64,000 nt of DNA from Nicotiana tabacum. Taxonomy: Eukaryota; Streptophyta; Magnoliopsida; Solanales; Solanaceae. The notes under the pieces were generated by a model. That model saw only the letters and a list, made by a program, of their open reading frames with translations, was not told where the DNA came from and made no database searches. A program made the translations under genes and the position numbers. The stretch is taken from the NCBI RefSeq assembly GCF_000715075.1, contig NC_134082.1:189709948-189773947 (forward strand), written 5' to 3'. Positions within the stretch are counted from its first letter, which is position 1. Each line of letters starts with the position of its first letter. Positions 33,824 through 45,166 of the stretch are shown here, piece by piece.

Positions 33824-34164
33824 GCTTCTGTGTTTACCTTAAATCCCCTCTTACTTGAGTCTTACTTCTTTACTTGCTAATTGCACAAATTCACAGAAAC
33901 TATATGGCCGGGAACCACACTAGTGTATCCTGAGGGGTGCCTAACACCTTCCCCTTAGGAAAAATTCTAGCCCTTACACAATCTCTGATTATCAAACAAA
34001 GTTGTAAATGAACTCTATAGGTGTCCTAATGCACCTTAAACCATTAGGCGGCGACTCTTCAAAATACCCAATTCCCAAAGAGGAAATGAGTCATTACACC
34101 CATGAATGTCGAAACCCGAAAACTCCTCTCCAACGGAAGGGGGGAGGGGGGAAGGGGCGCGACA
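33824..34164 (+). repeat. TAT-2 5' LTR, right end
   Basis: Continues the LTR after TEK-2 and matches 53620-53956 at the end of the 3' LTR. It holds gcctaacaccttcccc and a PBS-like cggcgactct at 34049-34058, and ends gcgcgaca before the primer binding site. Confidence 0.85.
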
Positions 34165-34167
34165 ACA

Positions 34168-34185
34168 TGGCGACTCTGCTGGAGA
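34168..34185 (+). promoter_or_regulatory. Primer binding site of TAT-2 (tRNA-Arg type)
   Basis: TGGCGACTCTGCTGGAGA lies three bases after the 5' LTR. This tRNA-Arg-like primer sequence is characteristic of the Tat/Ogre lineage. Confidence 0.8.
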
Positions 34186-34855
34186 TATTTAGGCTTTTAC
34201 CATTTCAGGCTGTTCTTGTGAATTTGTACCTCCTGTATGTGCAATTACTTGTTGAAATTCCTTTAAGCATTTAATTTCTTTTCAAAATACGAAACTGACA
34301 TGTCTTCCTTGTTTCTTTCTTTTATTGCCGCTTTAAATTATAAATCTACTGTATTTATTGCTTTCTTAACGTGCAAATACATGTCAACATGTTTTTAATT
34401 ATTGCATAATCATGGTCAACATCATACTCCACTCGTGCTAAACAAATACTATAACAACGCTTATTATGAGTGGTTGCGCTCTTCCTATATCATTACCCCC
34501 TAAATTCGGAAAGGTATATTTGCGGTAAAACTAGTCGATCAGTGGTGCAGTCGACAATTCCGTGCCTTCCCCCTTGAGTTTTCCGCTCAAGGGTACCAGT
34601 CTAAACCCCCATAGAAACCTTACTTTGTTAAATTGTGCATGCATCATAGTCAAACCTAGTCGAGTCAGTTATGTTGTCCACATAATGACCCTTTAAGATA
34701 GCCTTGTCCAAAGTCCATTGGGTTTCCCTAAACCCAAATGGACCATCATCACATTCTATGCATTTATTTGGAGAACTAAATGCTCATGCTAATTGTTGAT
34801 GTTAAATAGTCGAGTCCGGTGGGGGTATGGTTTTAACCCTTTTGTTTTGCAGAAA

Positions 34856-35176
34856 ATGAAGAACGAGGTCCCCAGATTCGATATGGTTTGTACACCCTCA
34901 CTCTTACTAGACTGGTGGAGGAGTCTTCCATCAAATGACTAAATCAATGAGTGGAAAGAGAGGGTCGCCAAAGCTAGCAAAAAACTGGAATATCTGGAAT
35001 ATAACTTGCTGGAATTGGACGAAAAAGTGAGGAACAGAGTCACCGACTTCCAGAACACTGAGGGAAATGAAGGAGAACACCTGGTAAAGGCATTTTTACT
35101 GGTGAACCTACGTGAACTGGAGGATTTAATCAATGGGAGCATTCAACCTGAGGAAGGTCCTTCTGGGACCAAGTAG
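34856..35176 (+). pseudogene. TAT-2 gag N-terminal remnant
   Basis: A frame from ATG 34856 (MKNEVPRFDMVCTPSLLLDW) reads through a TAA at 34940-34942 and continues INEWKERVAKASKKLEYLE ... EGEHLVKAFLLVNLRELEDL to a TAG at 35174. The start resembles the N-terminus of Tat-lineage gag proteins; the second part looks helical and charged. The rest of gag and the protease are missing before the RT remnant at 35590. Assignment to gag rests on position and resemblance. Confidence 0.5.
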
Positions 35177-35589
35177 ATAGAAGTTTACCTTTTTCGCTTT
35201 ATAAATGTAATAAGGCCAATGATCATTAGTGACTTTTATTTCTTGTTTATTTAGTGTCGATTTGGGGTTAGTCTTTTTTATCAATAAAATGAGGCATTTA
35301 GCATTCTAAGTTCTCCAAATCAATTTGTCGCTAGGCCTACCTTGGTTTCAAAGAGGTTCCCAAATTAGGACACGCTTTACATTCCCATACTATGTGTTTA
35401 AATATTGCAATACTTTTTATAATCCTCACTAACATGATTACCTTTTATTTTTATTTCTGTTTTTACTATTCCCCTCCCCAAAGGTTAGTTCGTGCACTCT
35501 GGCATCATCATTTGATTTCACAAGATCCAAAGGCCCTTCCATACAGGCTGTAGGCAGAGGTGCACATCTCAATAATTGGACCATCAGTA
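35177..35589 (+). other. TAT-2 non-coding stretch between gag and pol remnants
   Basis: AT-rich with no coding signal; includes ctgtaggcagaggtgcac and similar linker sequence. Normally gag and protease would lie here, so a deletion junction is expected in or beside it, but I cannot place it. Confidence 0.45.
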
Positions 35590-36792
35590 CGACCAGAGCC
35601 CAACGAGCCTCGGTCATTACTATTACTTATCTTGATGAACTAATGACTGTGACATGCAATGAGACAACGCAACAAACGAACATTGATTCAGAGGAAGATG
35701 ACATACCTGACGAGATTGTCAAAGAAGTTGAGAATTTTGAGAACAGACCTAAGTCCAACCTGGACGAAACAAAAATTGTCAACCTGGGAGATGCAAAAAA
35801 CGTCAAGGAAACACGAATTAGCATTCACCTATTGCCATCAGAAAAGAAAGAATACACAGAATTTTTAATGGAATGTGAGGACATATTCGCCTGGTTGTGT
35901 GATGACATGACTGGTCTGAGTACGTCTATTGTGGCTCACAAATTGCCAACCGATCCAATATGTTCGCCGATAAAGCAAAAGCTCAGAAAGTTCAAGCCTG
36001 ATATGAGTTTGAAAATCAAAGAAGAAGTCAACAATTATATCAAAGCTAAGGTTCTCAGGGTAGTAGAATACCTGACATGGTTAGCCAACATTGTGCCAGT
36101 TCCAAAGAAGGATGGGAAGGTCAGAGTCTGTGTCGACTACCGGGATCTCAACCGGTCCAGTCTGAAAGACGAATTCCCTTTGTCAAATATACATATCCTG
36201 ATTGACAATTGCGTCGTTCATGAGCTACAGTCATTCATAGATTGCTTCGTTGTTTATCATCAGATCTGGATGGATGAGGAAAATGATAGAGAAGCATAAA
36301 CAGTGGCACAAAAAATTATCATTTGCTCTATTGGGGTATCGCGCCACAGTCCGCACATCAACTGGGGCAACCCCCTATATGTTGGTTTATGGTACAAGGC
36401 TGTCATTCCCACTGAGGTAGAAATTCCTTCCCTAAGGATCATACGAGAAGCTAAGCTCGACGACGCAGAGTGGGTAAAAATTCGTTATGAACAACTAGCC
36501 CTTATAGACGAAAAAAGAATGAATGCAGTTTGCCATGGCCAACTCTATCAGAACAGAATGTCCAAAGCCTTCAACAAAAGAGTCAAGCCAACAATTCACA
36601 TCGGGGCAGCTGGTGTTACAGAAAAATTTTCCGCATCAAGATGAAGCCAAAGGGAAATTCTCTCCCAACTGGCAGGGTCCATACATGGTTCACCGGATTC
36701 TGACATGAGAAGCTCTCATACTTGCAGAAATGGACGGAGAAGTCTGGCCAAAGCCGATTAATTCAGATGCAGTCAAGCGTTACTATGTATAA
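35590..36792 (+). pseudogene. TAT-2 RT start fused to integrase end by internal deletion
   Basis: The first part (to about 36290) is the pol linker and RT N-terminus: DDMTGLSTSIVAHKLP, VPVPKKDGKVRVCVDYRDLN and motif A region SFIDCFVVYHQIW (catalytic Asp kept). Directly after DEEN the sequence jumps to the integrase end: HKQWHKKLSFALLGYR-type sequence, then after frame changes VIPTEVEIPSLRIIREAKLD and WQGPYMVHRILT, ending KPINSDAVKRYYV at 36792. The rest of RT, RNase H, the second RNase H and the integrase core, about 2.2 kb in TAT-3, are gone. The overlap gaggaaaatg at the junction suits a microhomology deletion. Confidence 0.85.
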
Positions 36793-38638
36793 TCTTTATG
36801 TTTTTTTTATATGATGTAAATTTAACTATACCTGACCTGATTCCCATTTAATAGGGGATACGTAGGCAACCATATGGGTTCGGTCACAACTCAATAAAAT
36901 TTTTACTTCTTCCACAATTGGAAACTGGGGCAGAACTTTGAGGAGGACCCTCAAAATTCTGAAGTAATTTCAGCCGATCGTCCTACAATCAACAGTCAGA
37001 AACGTCAACCCATCAAGCTGGGGCAAAATTTTGAGGGGACCCTCAAAATTCTATAGCAAGAGACGTTGCAATGTCCTAAACCATGTCACAGTCGTCGGTT
37101 CATCTAAAAGCTATTTTTAATTATACACTTATGTCATATCTTTACAAAGTTATTGCATGTTTATTATCAAAACTGTTTTGTTTAGCAATGTTGCCCCAAT
37201 GATGCAGATAGTATCACTAGATCAAAGCCGAGCAAGTCAAGCAAAGTCAGCGGGGATACGAACTGACCATCCCCTTACAAAACTCACGATTTTTCTTTGG
37301 ATGCAGGCACTAGGATTATGAAATCATCAAACATACTATACACCCATGGGACAAACATTATTTCATGAACGCAACTCTCACAACCGTTGCACTTACCAAT
37401 ATTTACTATCAGCACGCACAAGTAATGCTCCACAGTCAAAATGCTTCCAGTAATCACGATGCCACAACCAACTACCAGCTAAAGAAACTCTACTATCATT
37501 TGTTATTTTACTTCTCGCATAAGGCTACCATTCTGCCTTTCGAGAATAAATGTTGTCTATATGCATTGCATAAGGCTACCATTCTTCCTTCTGAGACTAA
37601 AAGTTGTCTCCATATGCATTCCTGCATAAGGCTACCATTCTACCTTCCGATACTAAACGCTATCTCCATCTGCATTCTAGCATAAGGCTATCTTTCTGCC
37701 TTCCGAGACTAAATGTTGTCTCCATCTACATTCTTCCATAAGGCTACCTTCTGCCTTCCGAGGTTAAGCTCTACCTCTATCTGCACTCGCATTGCATAAG
37801 GCTATCATTCTGCCTTCCGAGGTTAAATTCTACCTCCATCTGCATTTTCATCTTGCATAAGGCTATCATTTTGCCTTCCGAGTCTAAGCTCTGTCTCCCG
37901 TTTTCTTCGAAATTAAGCACTATTTCTTTCGCTTTTTTACGGGCTAAGCTCTGCCCTTCAATTTGCAAGACTAAGCTCTGTCTTGTCCGCATCATACTAC
38001 TGCATCCTTCATGGGCTGAAATATCGCCAACTCATCCGAAGGCGTCATCATTCGGAGCACCATCTTCATAGATTGAGAACACCATGTCATGGCCTGAGGA
38101 TCCCCTTCAATCTCTTGTATATCATTATTCAAAGGCATCATGGTTCGGAGGCACCATCCTCATAGCCTGAGATCATCATGTCATGACCTCCGAATTCTTT
38201 ATTATACGCTTCATGTCCTAGGACGACATGGTCTAAGGACGTCATCCTAACCATCCAAAGACAACATTCATGGTCCGACAGGAATTTACATCATGTTTAA
38301 ATTTATGCACAGTATATGCTTGTATTGTTTCATTGCAGGTAAACCGGCAAGCAACAGCCATCCCGGCAGGAGCGATCCCGCTCCAGTTCCCATAGGCATA
38401 TCAAACCTAACCATTCCCATGAACCTATCACTCACTTGGCTCTAGATATTGCGTCTGTTCTCCATCGGCATACTCCGCCGATGGATCCTGAACTACATAC
38501 GGCCTGATTCCTATAAAACCAGGGATATGTAAGTAGCTCTGAAGCCAGGGCGCGGCCTAAAATTTCCTTCAAACCATTTCTCTCGGTCAAAATTGGCCAG
38601 CATATCTTTACCCGACAACTCTTTCATTCTTCCCTGGT
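36793..38638 (+). other. TAT-2 3' non-coding internal region
   Basis: Contains two copies of a caaaattttgaggg(g)accctcaaaattct phrase (36930-37050), a seven-copy tandem repeat (37518-37905), a short repeat about tcggaggcaccatcctcatag (38040-38190) and the Tat-lineage block gaactacatacggcctgatt ... ggatatgtaagtagctc (38490-38545). No protein-coding signal. Confidence 0.65.
37518..37905 (+). repeat. ~55-bp tandem repeat, seven copies, in TAT-2
   Basis: Unit begins cataaggctaccattctgcc followed by ttccgagactaaatgttgtctccatctgcattc. Seven copies diverge toward the right end, where ctaagctctg-type remnants continue to about 37985. Same position in the element as the TAT-1 arrays, but unrelated in sequence. 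Confidence 0.85.
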
Positions 38639-38651
38639 AAAGAGGGGCAGC
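38639..38651 (+). promoter_or_regulatory. Polypurine tract of TAT-2
   Basis: aaagaggggcagc directly before TGTTGATACCC; identical to the tract of TAT-1. Confidence 0.85.
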
Positions 38652-41084
38652 TGTTGATACCCAATTTTTTCTACATATTTTCAATATGCAAAATACTTTC
38701 AAAATAGCATATAAATGCATACATAAGCATGTCCAGATGTTTTATTATTTTTTCATAATTTTTTAAAGGTTTATTAATCGATTTATTTTGCTTTTTCATC
38801 CATAAAATCCCAATAATTATGTCCAAAATTATTATTTTTTGATGATTCATTTATTGAATCTTTTTATTTATGCCAAAATATGGCTAAGGTAATTTTTACA
38901 TATTTTACAATTTTATTTAGTATTTGTTAAAGCTAATTGCATATAATTGCAATATTAGCCTTTTTAAGATTAAATTGTGTTTTATATTCATAAAATAAAG
39001 CCATATATTTTTAAATTATTATTTATGTGTTATAAATCATTTTAATTCTTTCAATTTATTTTCCAAAATTTATTTACTATTTTCTATAATTTAAAAAGGG
39101 AAAATTGGCTATTTAAATAACAGCACATTTGTATTTAATTTTTAGCCTAAATTTATCCCCAAATCAAACCCAATTTCCCGGCCCAATTTCAATTAAGCCC
39201 GACCCCAACCTGATTCTAACCGACCCAAACCCGGATTCCCCACCTACCCTTTTAATCTAGGCCATTGATCATTCAGATCAACGACCATAATTCACCCTTC
39301 CATAATTAAACCCAAATTAGCCCTTAACCTAATTCACTTTTCACCACCCGCCGCCCTTGAACCCCTTCCTCTCAAACTCTCTCTGCATCCTCACATGAAA
39401 CTTAGCCGCCGCCACCCAATTCCACCCTAATCCACCTCAATCCCCACCTAATCCATGGTCTCACATGGTCGTTTGAGATGTATACCGGCCTCCTATATCT
39501 TCTAGTGGCCCATTTGTGTGATTGAATGGCCAGATTCAAAGATATCTGGTCCATTCCTTACTCAACTTATGTTCATGGCCTTTCTCCGGTCATCCATGGC
39601 CTTTCAAGTCAGATCCTTGACTTTTCCGGCTTGATCGGTAACTTTTCAAAGTCTTTCTCACTTTTCCGGGTTCTCTAAAACCCTAACCTTTAAGATCTTT
39701 CGATTTTCTCCAGGTTTGTCTTAGATCTGTACTTATTATGAACTCCTTAAGTATTTTCTCGAAGGTTCTTCGATTTTCTTTCAAAATGACTCTTCATTTC
39801 TCAACGATTAGGGGTTTCTCTTAAATCTTTTTAAAAAGATCTCTTCTCCAATTTTAATGTTGTTTATGATTTTACTATGTTCAAATGACTTGGTTATGCT
39901 TTCCTTCTACTTGATTCAGCATGTTGAAAACCCTAAGTCTTTTATTTTGGTCTTATCCGGTTTCTGAAACTGTCCTTGTTGTTTGAGTGTATACTCGTTA
40001 GATTAAGTTCTTTGTCCTTGTTTGACTTATTTGATTCTAAGTTTTTACCATATTTTAAACTCGACTGTTGCTGAAAACCCTAGGTCTTTTGGTCTTATCC
40101 GAGTTCTGAAATTGTTTGTTTGAATGTATACTTGTTCGATTAAGTTCTTTGTTTCTGACTCTCTTTTCTTTGTGTGACTCATCTGATTCTAAGTTCTTAT
40201 CATCTCTTAAACTCGCATATTGTTAAAACCCTAATTTCTTAAAAGATTTTCCTCACTTGTTACTGTGAGACCTTTTACTTGTTTCTGACTCTCTTTACAT
40301 GTTAGTATGCCTTCTTTATTTTTGATTCTATGTGACTACCTGACCTTGTTGACTACTGTGCTTCGAGTAGATCTCTTTTACTACTGAATCCTAGCTTATT
40401 CCTGCTACTACTATATGTTTATGTTGTTTCTTTTGCCAATGTGTTTGGCCTTGCATGTCTGATACTTCTGTTCATTCTATTTATACGTTGAAGTATAGAA
40501 TCATGTTTCTTTCTTGATTGATCCCGATTCCCTCAATATTGCGACTGATTGCAAAAGTTTTCTTATGTACCCTAATTTTACTCGTTTGTTTAAATTAATT
40601 GATCCCCCTCCTTTAATTACTATAATGTTTTACCTTTCCGAATCCTTTCCCTAAACTAAGCATATTTTGTACTTAGTCTCAATTATTTACTTCATACTTT
40701 TATTGCCCCTTTATATGGCAATAATCAATCTTTCCCAAACTGATTTCTTTCCTTAATTAACTCTGTTAGTATCCGTTAAGCAGTGATTCCTTAATTGAAG
40801 GGAATCCATTGGGTTAATTAATTCTTACTGTGATTATGTTCATGTTTGTGTTAAGACTTTACTTATTACCTTATTCTTCACTCATTTTCAAAACTATAAA
40901 TACCCTACTCTCTCTTCTTTCAAAGACACGAACAATTTGAGTTCAGAACATACACTTACAGTCAAAAACTCTCTCCTTGTTTACTACTACTTGTGCTATT
41001 GCTTTGTCTAGCCAGCTAAAAGCCAATGCCAGACTGTGGAATCTTGCTTGCTTTACCTTAGTTACTTCAGTTTTTTTCACTCTT
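38652..41084 (+). repeat. TAT-2 3' LTR, left part
   Basis: Starts tgttgatacccaatttttt. Includes the ~2.2 kb upstream portion that is missing from the 5' LTR in this window, a TATA box at 40894-40902 and the uninterrupted CACTA-1 target region near 40872-40880. TEK-3 interrupts it at 41085. Confidence 0.85.
40894..40902 (+). promoter_or_regulatory. TATA box of TAT-2 3' LTR
   Basis: ctataaata followed by the same leader as at 21648-21656. Confidence 0.6.
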
Positions 41085-41631
41085 TGTTACAACCCATATC
41101 CACATGTGTTAGTTCATGCCATATATTAGTTAACATAAATCCAAGAAGGAATTATCTTTGAGATGATAAGAAGTCAATCTTATTGGTCTTAAGTGATACA
41201 AGAGTGTATAAGGGTGATTAACAAGTATTAGAAGTTAAATGAATCAAGGATGTTGTAACTCGTATTTTCAAGTAATCTAGCGGTTCTTAATACACTCAAG
41301 AGTTCATTTATTAAGGTATTTTAATCATATAATATCCGTATCATAAGTCTTGAAGTCAAACGAGTTATGAAACAAAAGTCGACAAAAGTTGTCGCAACTT
41401 AGGTTCATAATTTTACTTAAATATTAGGTCAAATGTTTCTAATCTTTTCTCATAATTTATAAGGAATTACGGGGTGATATACCAACCAAATTAAAGATAT
41501 ATGAGTCTAGTTTCCAACTCATTAAACCGTTCATCGATACAAACTCGGAGTAGAGAGATATTCGCATTTTCGCAAGACTGCACCAAACACCTCTCTATGG
41601 GGCCCACTAAGGCGGTTTAAGATATTTGGAC

Positions 41632-41640
41632 CTATATAGG
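41632..41640 (+). promoter_or_regulatory. Putative TATA box of TEK-3 5' LTR
   Basis: ctatatagg, in the context gatatttggacctatatagg; identical in the 3' LTR at about 49598-49606. Prediction from sequence only. Confidence 0.4.
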
Positions 41641-42914
41641 ATGCCTCCAACCCGTTTTAAGTCATTTATTCTAACTATTTTCAGACCTTAGAACCCTAGG
41701 AACATCCTCTCAAGGTTCTCTCAAGATTCAAGACCCAAAAAAGGGGCAAACAACACAAATCAAGTGTCGGGAATTCCGTGGCGCTAGTAAGTCTCTTGTT
41801 CTTCTTGTTGTTGCTCATTTTTATGTCGTTCCAGCTCGTGTGGGAGGTTGTTTTAAAGGTTTTATGTTCTGTAAATACTCCCTCATGTTCTTAATATCAA
41901 TTCTAGGTGATTTCAAGCCTTCTAAAGTGATTCTAGTGCCGAAAAAACAGTAATTGATCGCTAGTTTCGCTTTTTTGTTGTTGTGGCAGCATTGGAGGGA
42001 TATTTCATGGAAATTTAAGGTCAAATTGGAGTTGTTATTTATGTATAAAGGTAAGGAACCTCTTACTCTATATGTATTTAAGATTATCCAAGTTGCGGCT
42101 AAGCCATTGAAGCTAGAACTTGTGAAATATATATCGAAAGGCTTGGTAGTAATGTTATTGTTTTGTGGACTGTTTTGCGTTGCTGTTGGGCTGCGTATTT
42201 TACTACTGTTTTTTGGAGTTTTGGAGGATGAAGTGTATGGAGAAACCCCATATATATGTAGGGTTATGGGCTGATAGTTATTCGTAACATTTCCAGGTTG
42301 TTTGACACGACTACGGTGGTCGTTGTATGTATGGCGTGATTAGGCTGTGTGTGGACTATTTTGGGAGGATTAATATGTTTATTATTGATGTTGTTCGGGC
42401 TGTTTGGTGACTGTTTTGAATGGTGTGAGGTCATATATATAGGGGAGGTGCTGTCCGTTTCATCGTAAAATAGGTTGTGGTCGATATATAATAGTTATGA
42501 CGCTTAAATGATAACGATAGTATCGTTTCTCTTATTGTAGACTAAGGAGTTTTGACAATTGCATAGCTTGAGATTGGGGCAGTATATACAAGGTATGTGA
42601 GGCTATCCCTTTCTTTCTTTTGCACGACTCCGATTGTACATAATGTAATGAACGAGCTTCCAAGATACTCTACTCTTAGAAGCTAGCAGTACTTACATTG
42701 TTTTCCCTCTTATGGAACAATTGATGTTAATGTTGCTTCTCTTATTCTTATGTTATCAATGTTGTTGGTACTTCCTGATTCTTATAAGGTTCATAGTGAA
42801 GAGTTAGTCCTAATAACGTGTACAGAGGATATCGACCTTACGTCACTCCGAATGGTTTAAAATGTGATTCCATGAGTCGAGCATGCATTATATATATGTA
42901 TCTATTTTACTCTA

Positions 42915-43065
42915 CCGAGCCACGCTATAGTTGGCCGGGTACGGCACCTATTGTGCAATCACTAATTAGTTGGGTTTTACCGAGCTCCACGTGGTCGGGT
43001 ACGATTCTACCGAGCCTTATGATGGCCGGGTACATTTTTTACCGAGCCTATTATGGCCGGGTACG
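42915..43065 (+). repeat. Short taccgagc-ggccgggtac repeat in TEK-3 LTR
   Basis: Four copies of a unit opening (t)accgagcc and closing ggccgggtac, 30-55 bp apart. Repeated at 50881-51033 in the 3' LTR. Confidence 0.7.
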
Positions 43066-43785
43066 ATATGATGATGATGATGCCCACAGAGGTGAATGTT
43101 TTAAGGGTTTATGTATTTATACATATGTATCATGCATTTCATGTAAGTAGCCCTCAAAGGTACTAAGATATTACAGGTTGTATATTCTCTATCATTGCTT
43201 ACATTACTGATCGTATTTATGGTTCCCTGCCTTACATACTCAGTACTTTATTCGTACTAACGTCCTTTTATTTGTGGACGCTGCATGTCGTGCTGCAGGT
43301 CCTGCTAGACAGGCAGGTGCAGCTCCCCCACCACAGTAGGCTGTCCAGTTCAGCGGTGATTGGCGAGATCCCTTCTCCGGACTTGCCTTGGTCTTGGTAT
43401 GCATTTTTGTTAAAGACATTATGGGTATGTCGGGGCCCTGTTCCGGCTATGTTGCAGCCCTTATGTTCCTTTAGAGGCTCATAGACTGGTGTCGACTCAT
43501 GTATAGTTTGGTATGCCTTGTCGGCTAGTTTCTGTTGTATAGTCTTTTGTAGTAGCGTGGTAGCGCATACCTTATATGTAGTTTCTTGATTGTCTGGTCA
43601 TCCCTTGCTATGTATGTTCATGCCGTCATATTTTATTGCTGGTTGTCCATGATCCAGGTCTACCATTTATATTGATCTCGTCAGCCCTAAAAGATAATAA
43701 TGAAGGTTAGATGAAATGTACGTTGGTGCTCGGCAAGTGTGGTCGGGTGCTAGTCATGGCCCTCCAGTTTGGGTCGTGACAAACT

Positions 43786-43797
43786 TGGTATCAGAGC
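43786..43797 (+). promoter_or_regulatory. Primer binding site of TEK-3 (initiator tRNA-Met)
   Basis: TGGTATCAGAGC, four bases after the 5' LTR end. Confidence 0.9.
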
Positions 43798-43985
43798 AAG
43801 TCTGTCCTAGGGGTTGTCTATGAGCCGTGTCTAGTAGATTCTTGATTATGGATGTGTAGCGCGCCACATTTATAATCAGGAGGCTACATGACATCTAGGG
43901 TTGTTAGCTTCTTCCTGAATCTAGATCATGCGTAGAGCTGAGTTGTAAGTGTTCGTCTCTAATATTCACCTTGTTTTTTTCAGTG

Positions 43986-45166
43986 ATGCCTTCGACTAGG
44001 AAGCAAACGATTAGTAGACTGCTTGATACAGCAGCGGGAGAGGGTACCAGTCAGGTTCCCCAAGTCATTGTAGGACAAAGTGAGGCTCAGAGTGAGATGC
44101 CCTCTCATACCTCATCTACTCCATATCCTCCAGAGGATATTAGAAGGCACCCAGCACCTCCAGTTCCTCCGTCTGGCACTCCAGACCAGGATATGCGGAG
44201 TGCTTTGCAGTTATTGACTAGCTTGGTAGCTGCTCAGGCTCAGAGGCAGAATACAGGTGCTGCTGAGAAACCAATTAGTACAAGAGTTCGTGATTTTATT
44301 AATTTAGACCCTCCAGTGTTTACCGGATCAGACCCCAAGGAGGACCCACAAACTTTTATTGACCAGGTTCATCGTACACTTCAGGTTATGCATGTTAGTA
44401 ATACAGAGGCAGTAGAGTTGGCTTCTTATCGTCTACGGGATTTAGTGGTTCTCTGGTATGATAGTTGGGAGAGATCCAGGGGTCCGAACCCTCCTCCAGC
44501 TGTGTGGAAGGAATTTTCTGAGGCCTTTCTTCGTCACTACTTGCCAGTTGAGATACGACGAGCTAGAGCTGATAAGTTCTTGAACCTTAGACAAGGTAAT
44601 ATGAGTGTGCGAGAGTACAGTATGCAGTTTGATTCTTTGGCAAGGTATGCTCCCCATATGGTGGCTGAGATGAGTGATAGGGTGCATATGTTCGTGAATG
44701 GGTTGGGACCACATCTGATAAATGAGTGTACGACGGACTCCTTGGTGGAGGGCATGGATATTTCCCGTATTCAAGCTTATGCCCAGACCCTAGAGGATCG
44801 TAAGCACCAGCAAAGGGCAGTTAGGGAGCAGGATAGGGGCTAGCATAAGAGGGCGAGATTTGCAGGGTATTCTGATGACTTCAGAGGCAGCATCAGACCA
44901 CAGTTTTCGAGGAGTTCGGTGCCACCTGTAGCTAGTGCTCCTCCACAGTTTCAGAGGCCTCGATATGATTGATCCTATTCTAGTCCAGGTCAGAGTTCAC
45001 AGGCATCTGGCTCACAACATCATAGGGATACTAGTCAGATGAGAACCCAACACCACATTGTGATCAGTGCGGCAAGGCCCACTTTGGACTATGTCGTCGA
45101 GGTTCTGATGCATGCTATTCGTGCGGACAGCCTGGCCATATGATGCGGGATTATCCTAATAGAGGA
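43986..45166 (+). pseudogene. TEK-3 gag (capsid and zinc knuckle), interrupted
   Basis: The structural protein of the particle. The likely start is MPSTRKQTISRLL at 43986; an in-frame ATG five codons upstream is less typical. The Retrotrans_gag core is at about residues 105-250 (LRDLVVLWYDSW, FSEAFLRHYLPVEIRRARA, MSVREYSMQFDSLARYAP). A TAG at 44841-44843 cuts it, a second stop lies near 44970, and a frame change precedes the zinc knuckle, [15 protein letters not shown], whose last Cys is replaced by Tyr. A second, imperfect knuckle-like [12 protein letters not shown] precedes it. It flows into protease. Confidence 0.88.

Larger units (their letters stand above)
41085..43781 (+). repeat. 5' LTR of TEK-3
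   Basis: 2697 bp. Contains a TATA-like ctatatagg at 41632-41640, a four-copy taccgagc...ggccgggtac repeat (42915-43065) and an open frame at 41954-42274 that is shared with the 3' LTR but shows no domain and is not counted as a gene. Confidence 0.93.

Noticed and set aside
37365..37685. 106-codon frame over the TAT-2 tandem array
   Set aside because: Follows the repeat unit, with no relation to known proteins.
41954..42274. 106-codon frame conserved in both TEK-3 LTRs (also 49920-50240)
   Set aside because: The two copies are recent duplicates by origin, they differ by several amino-acid changes, no domain is visible, and the hydrophobic composition follows from T-rich DNA.
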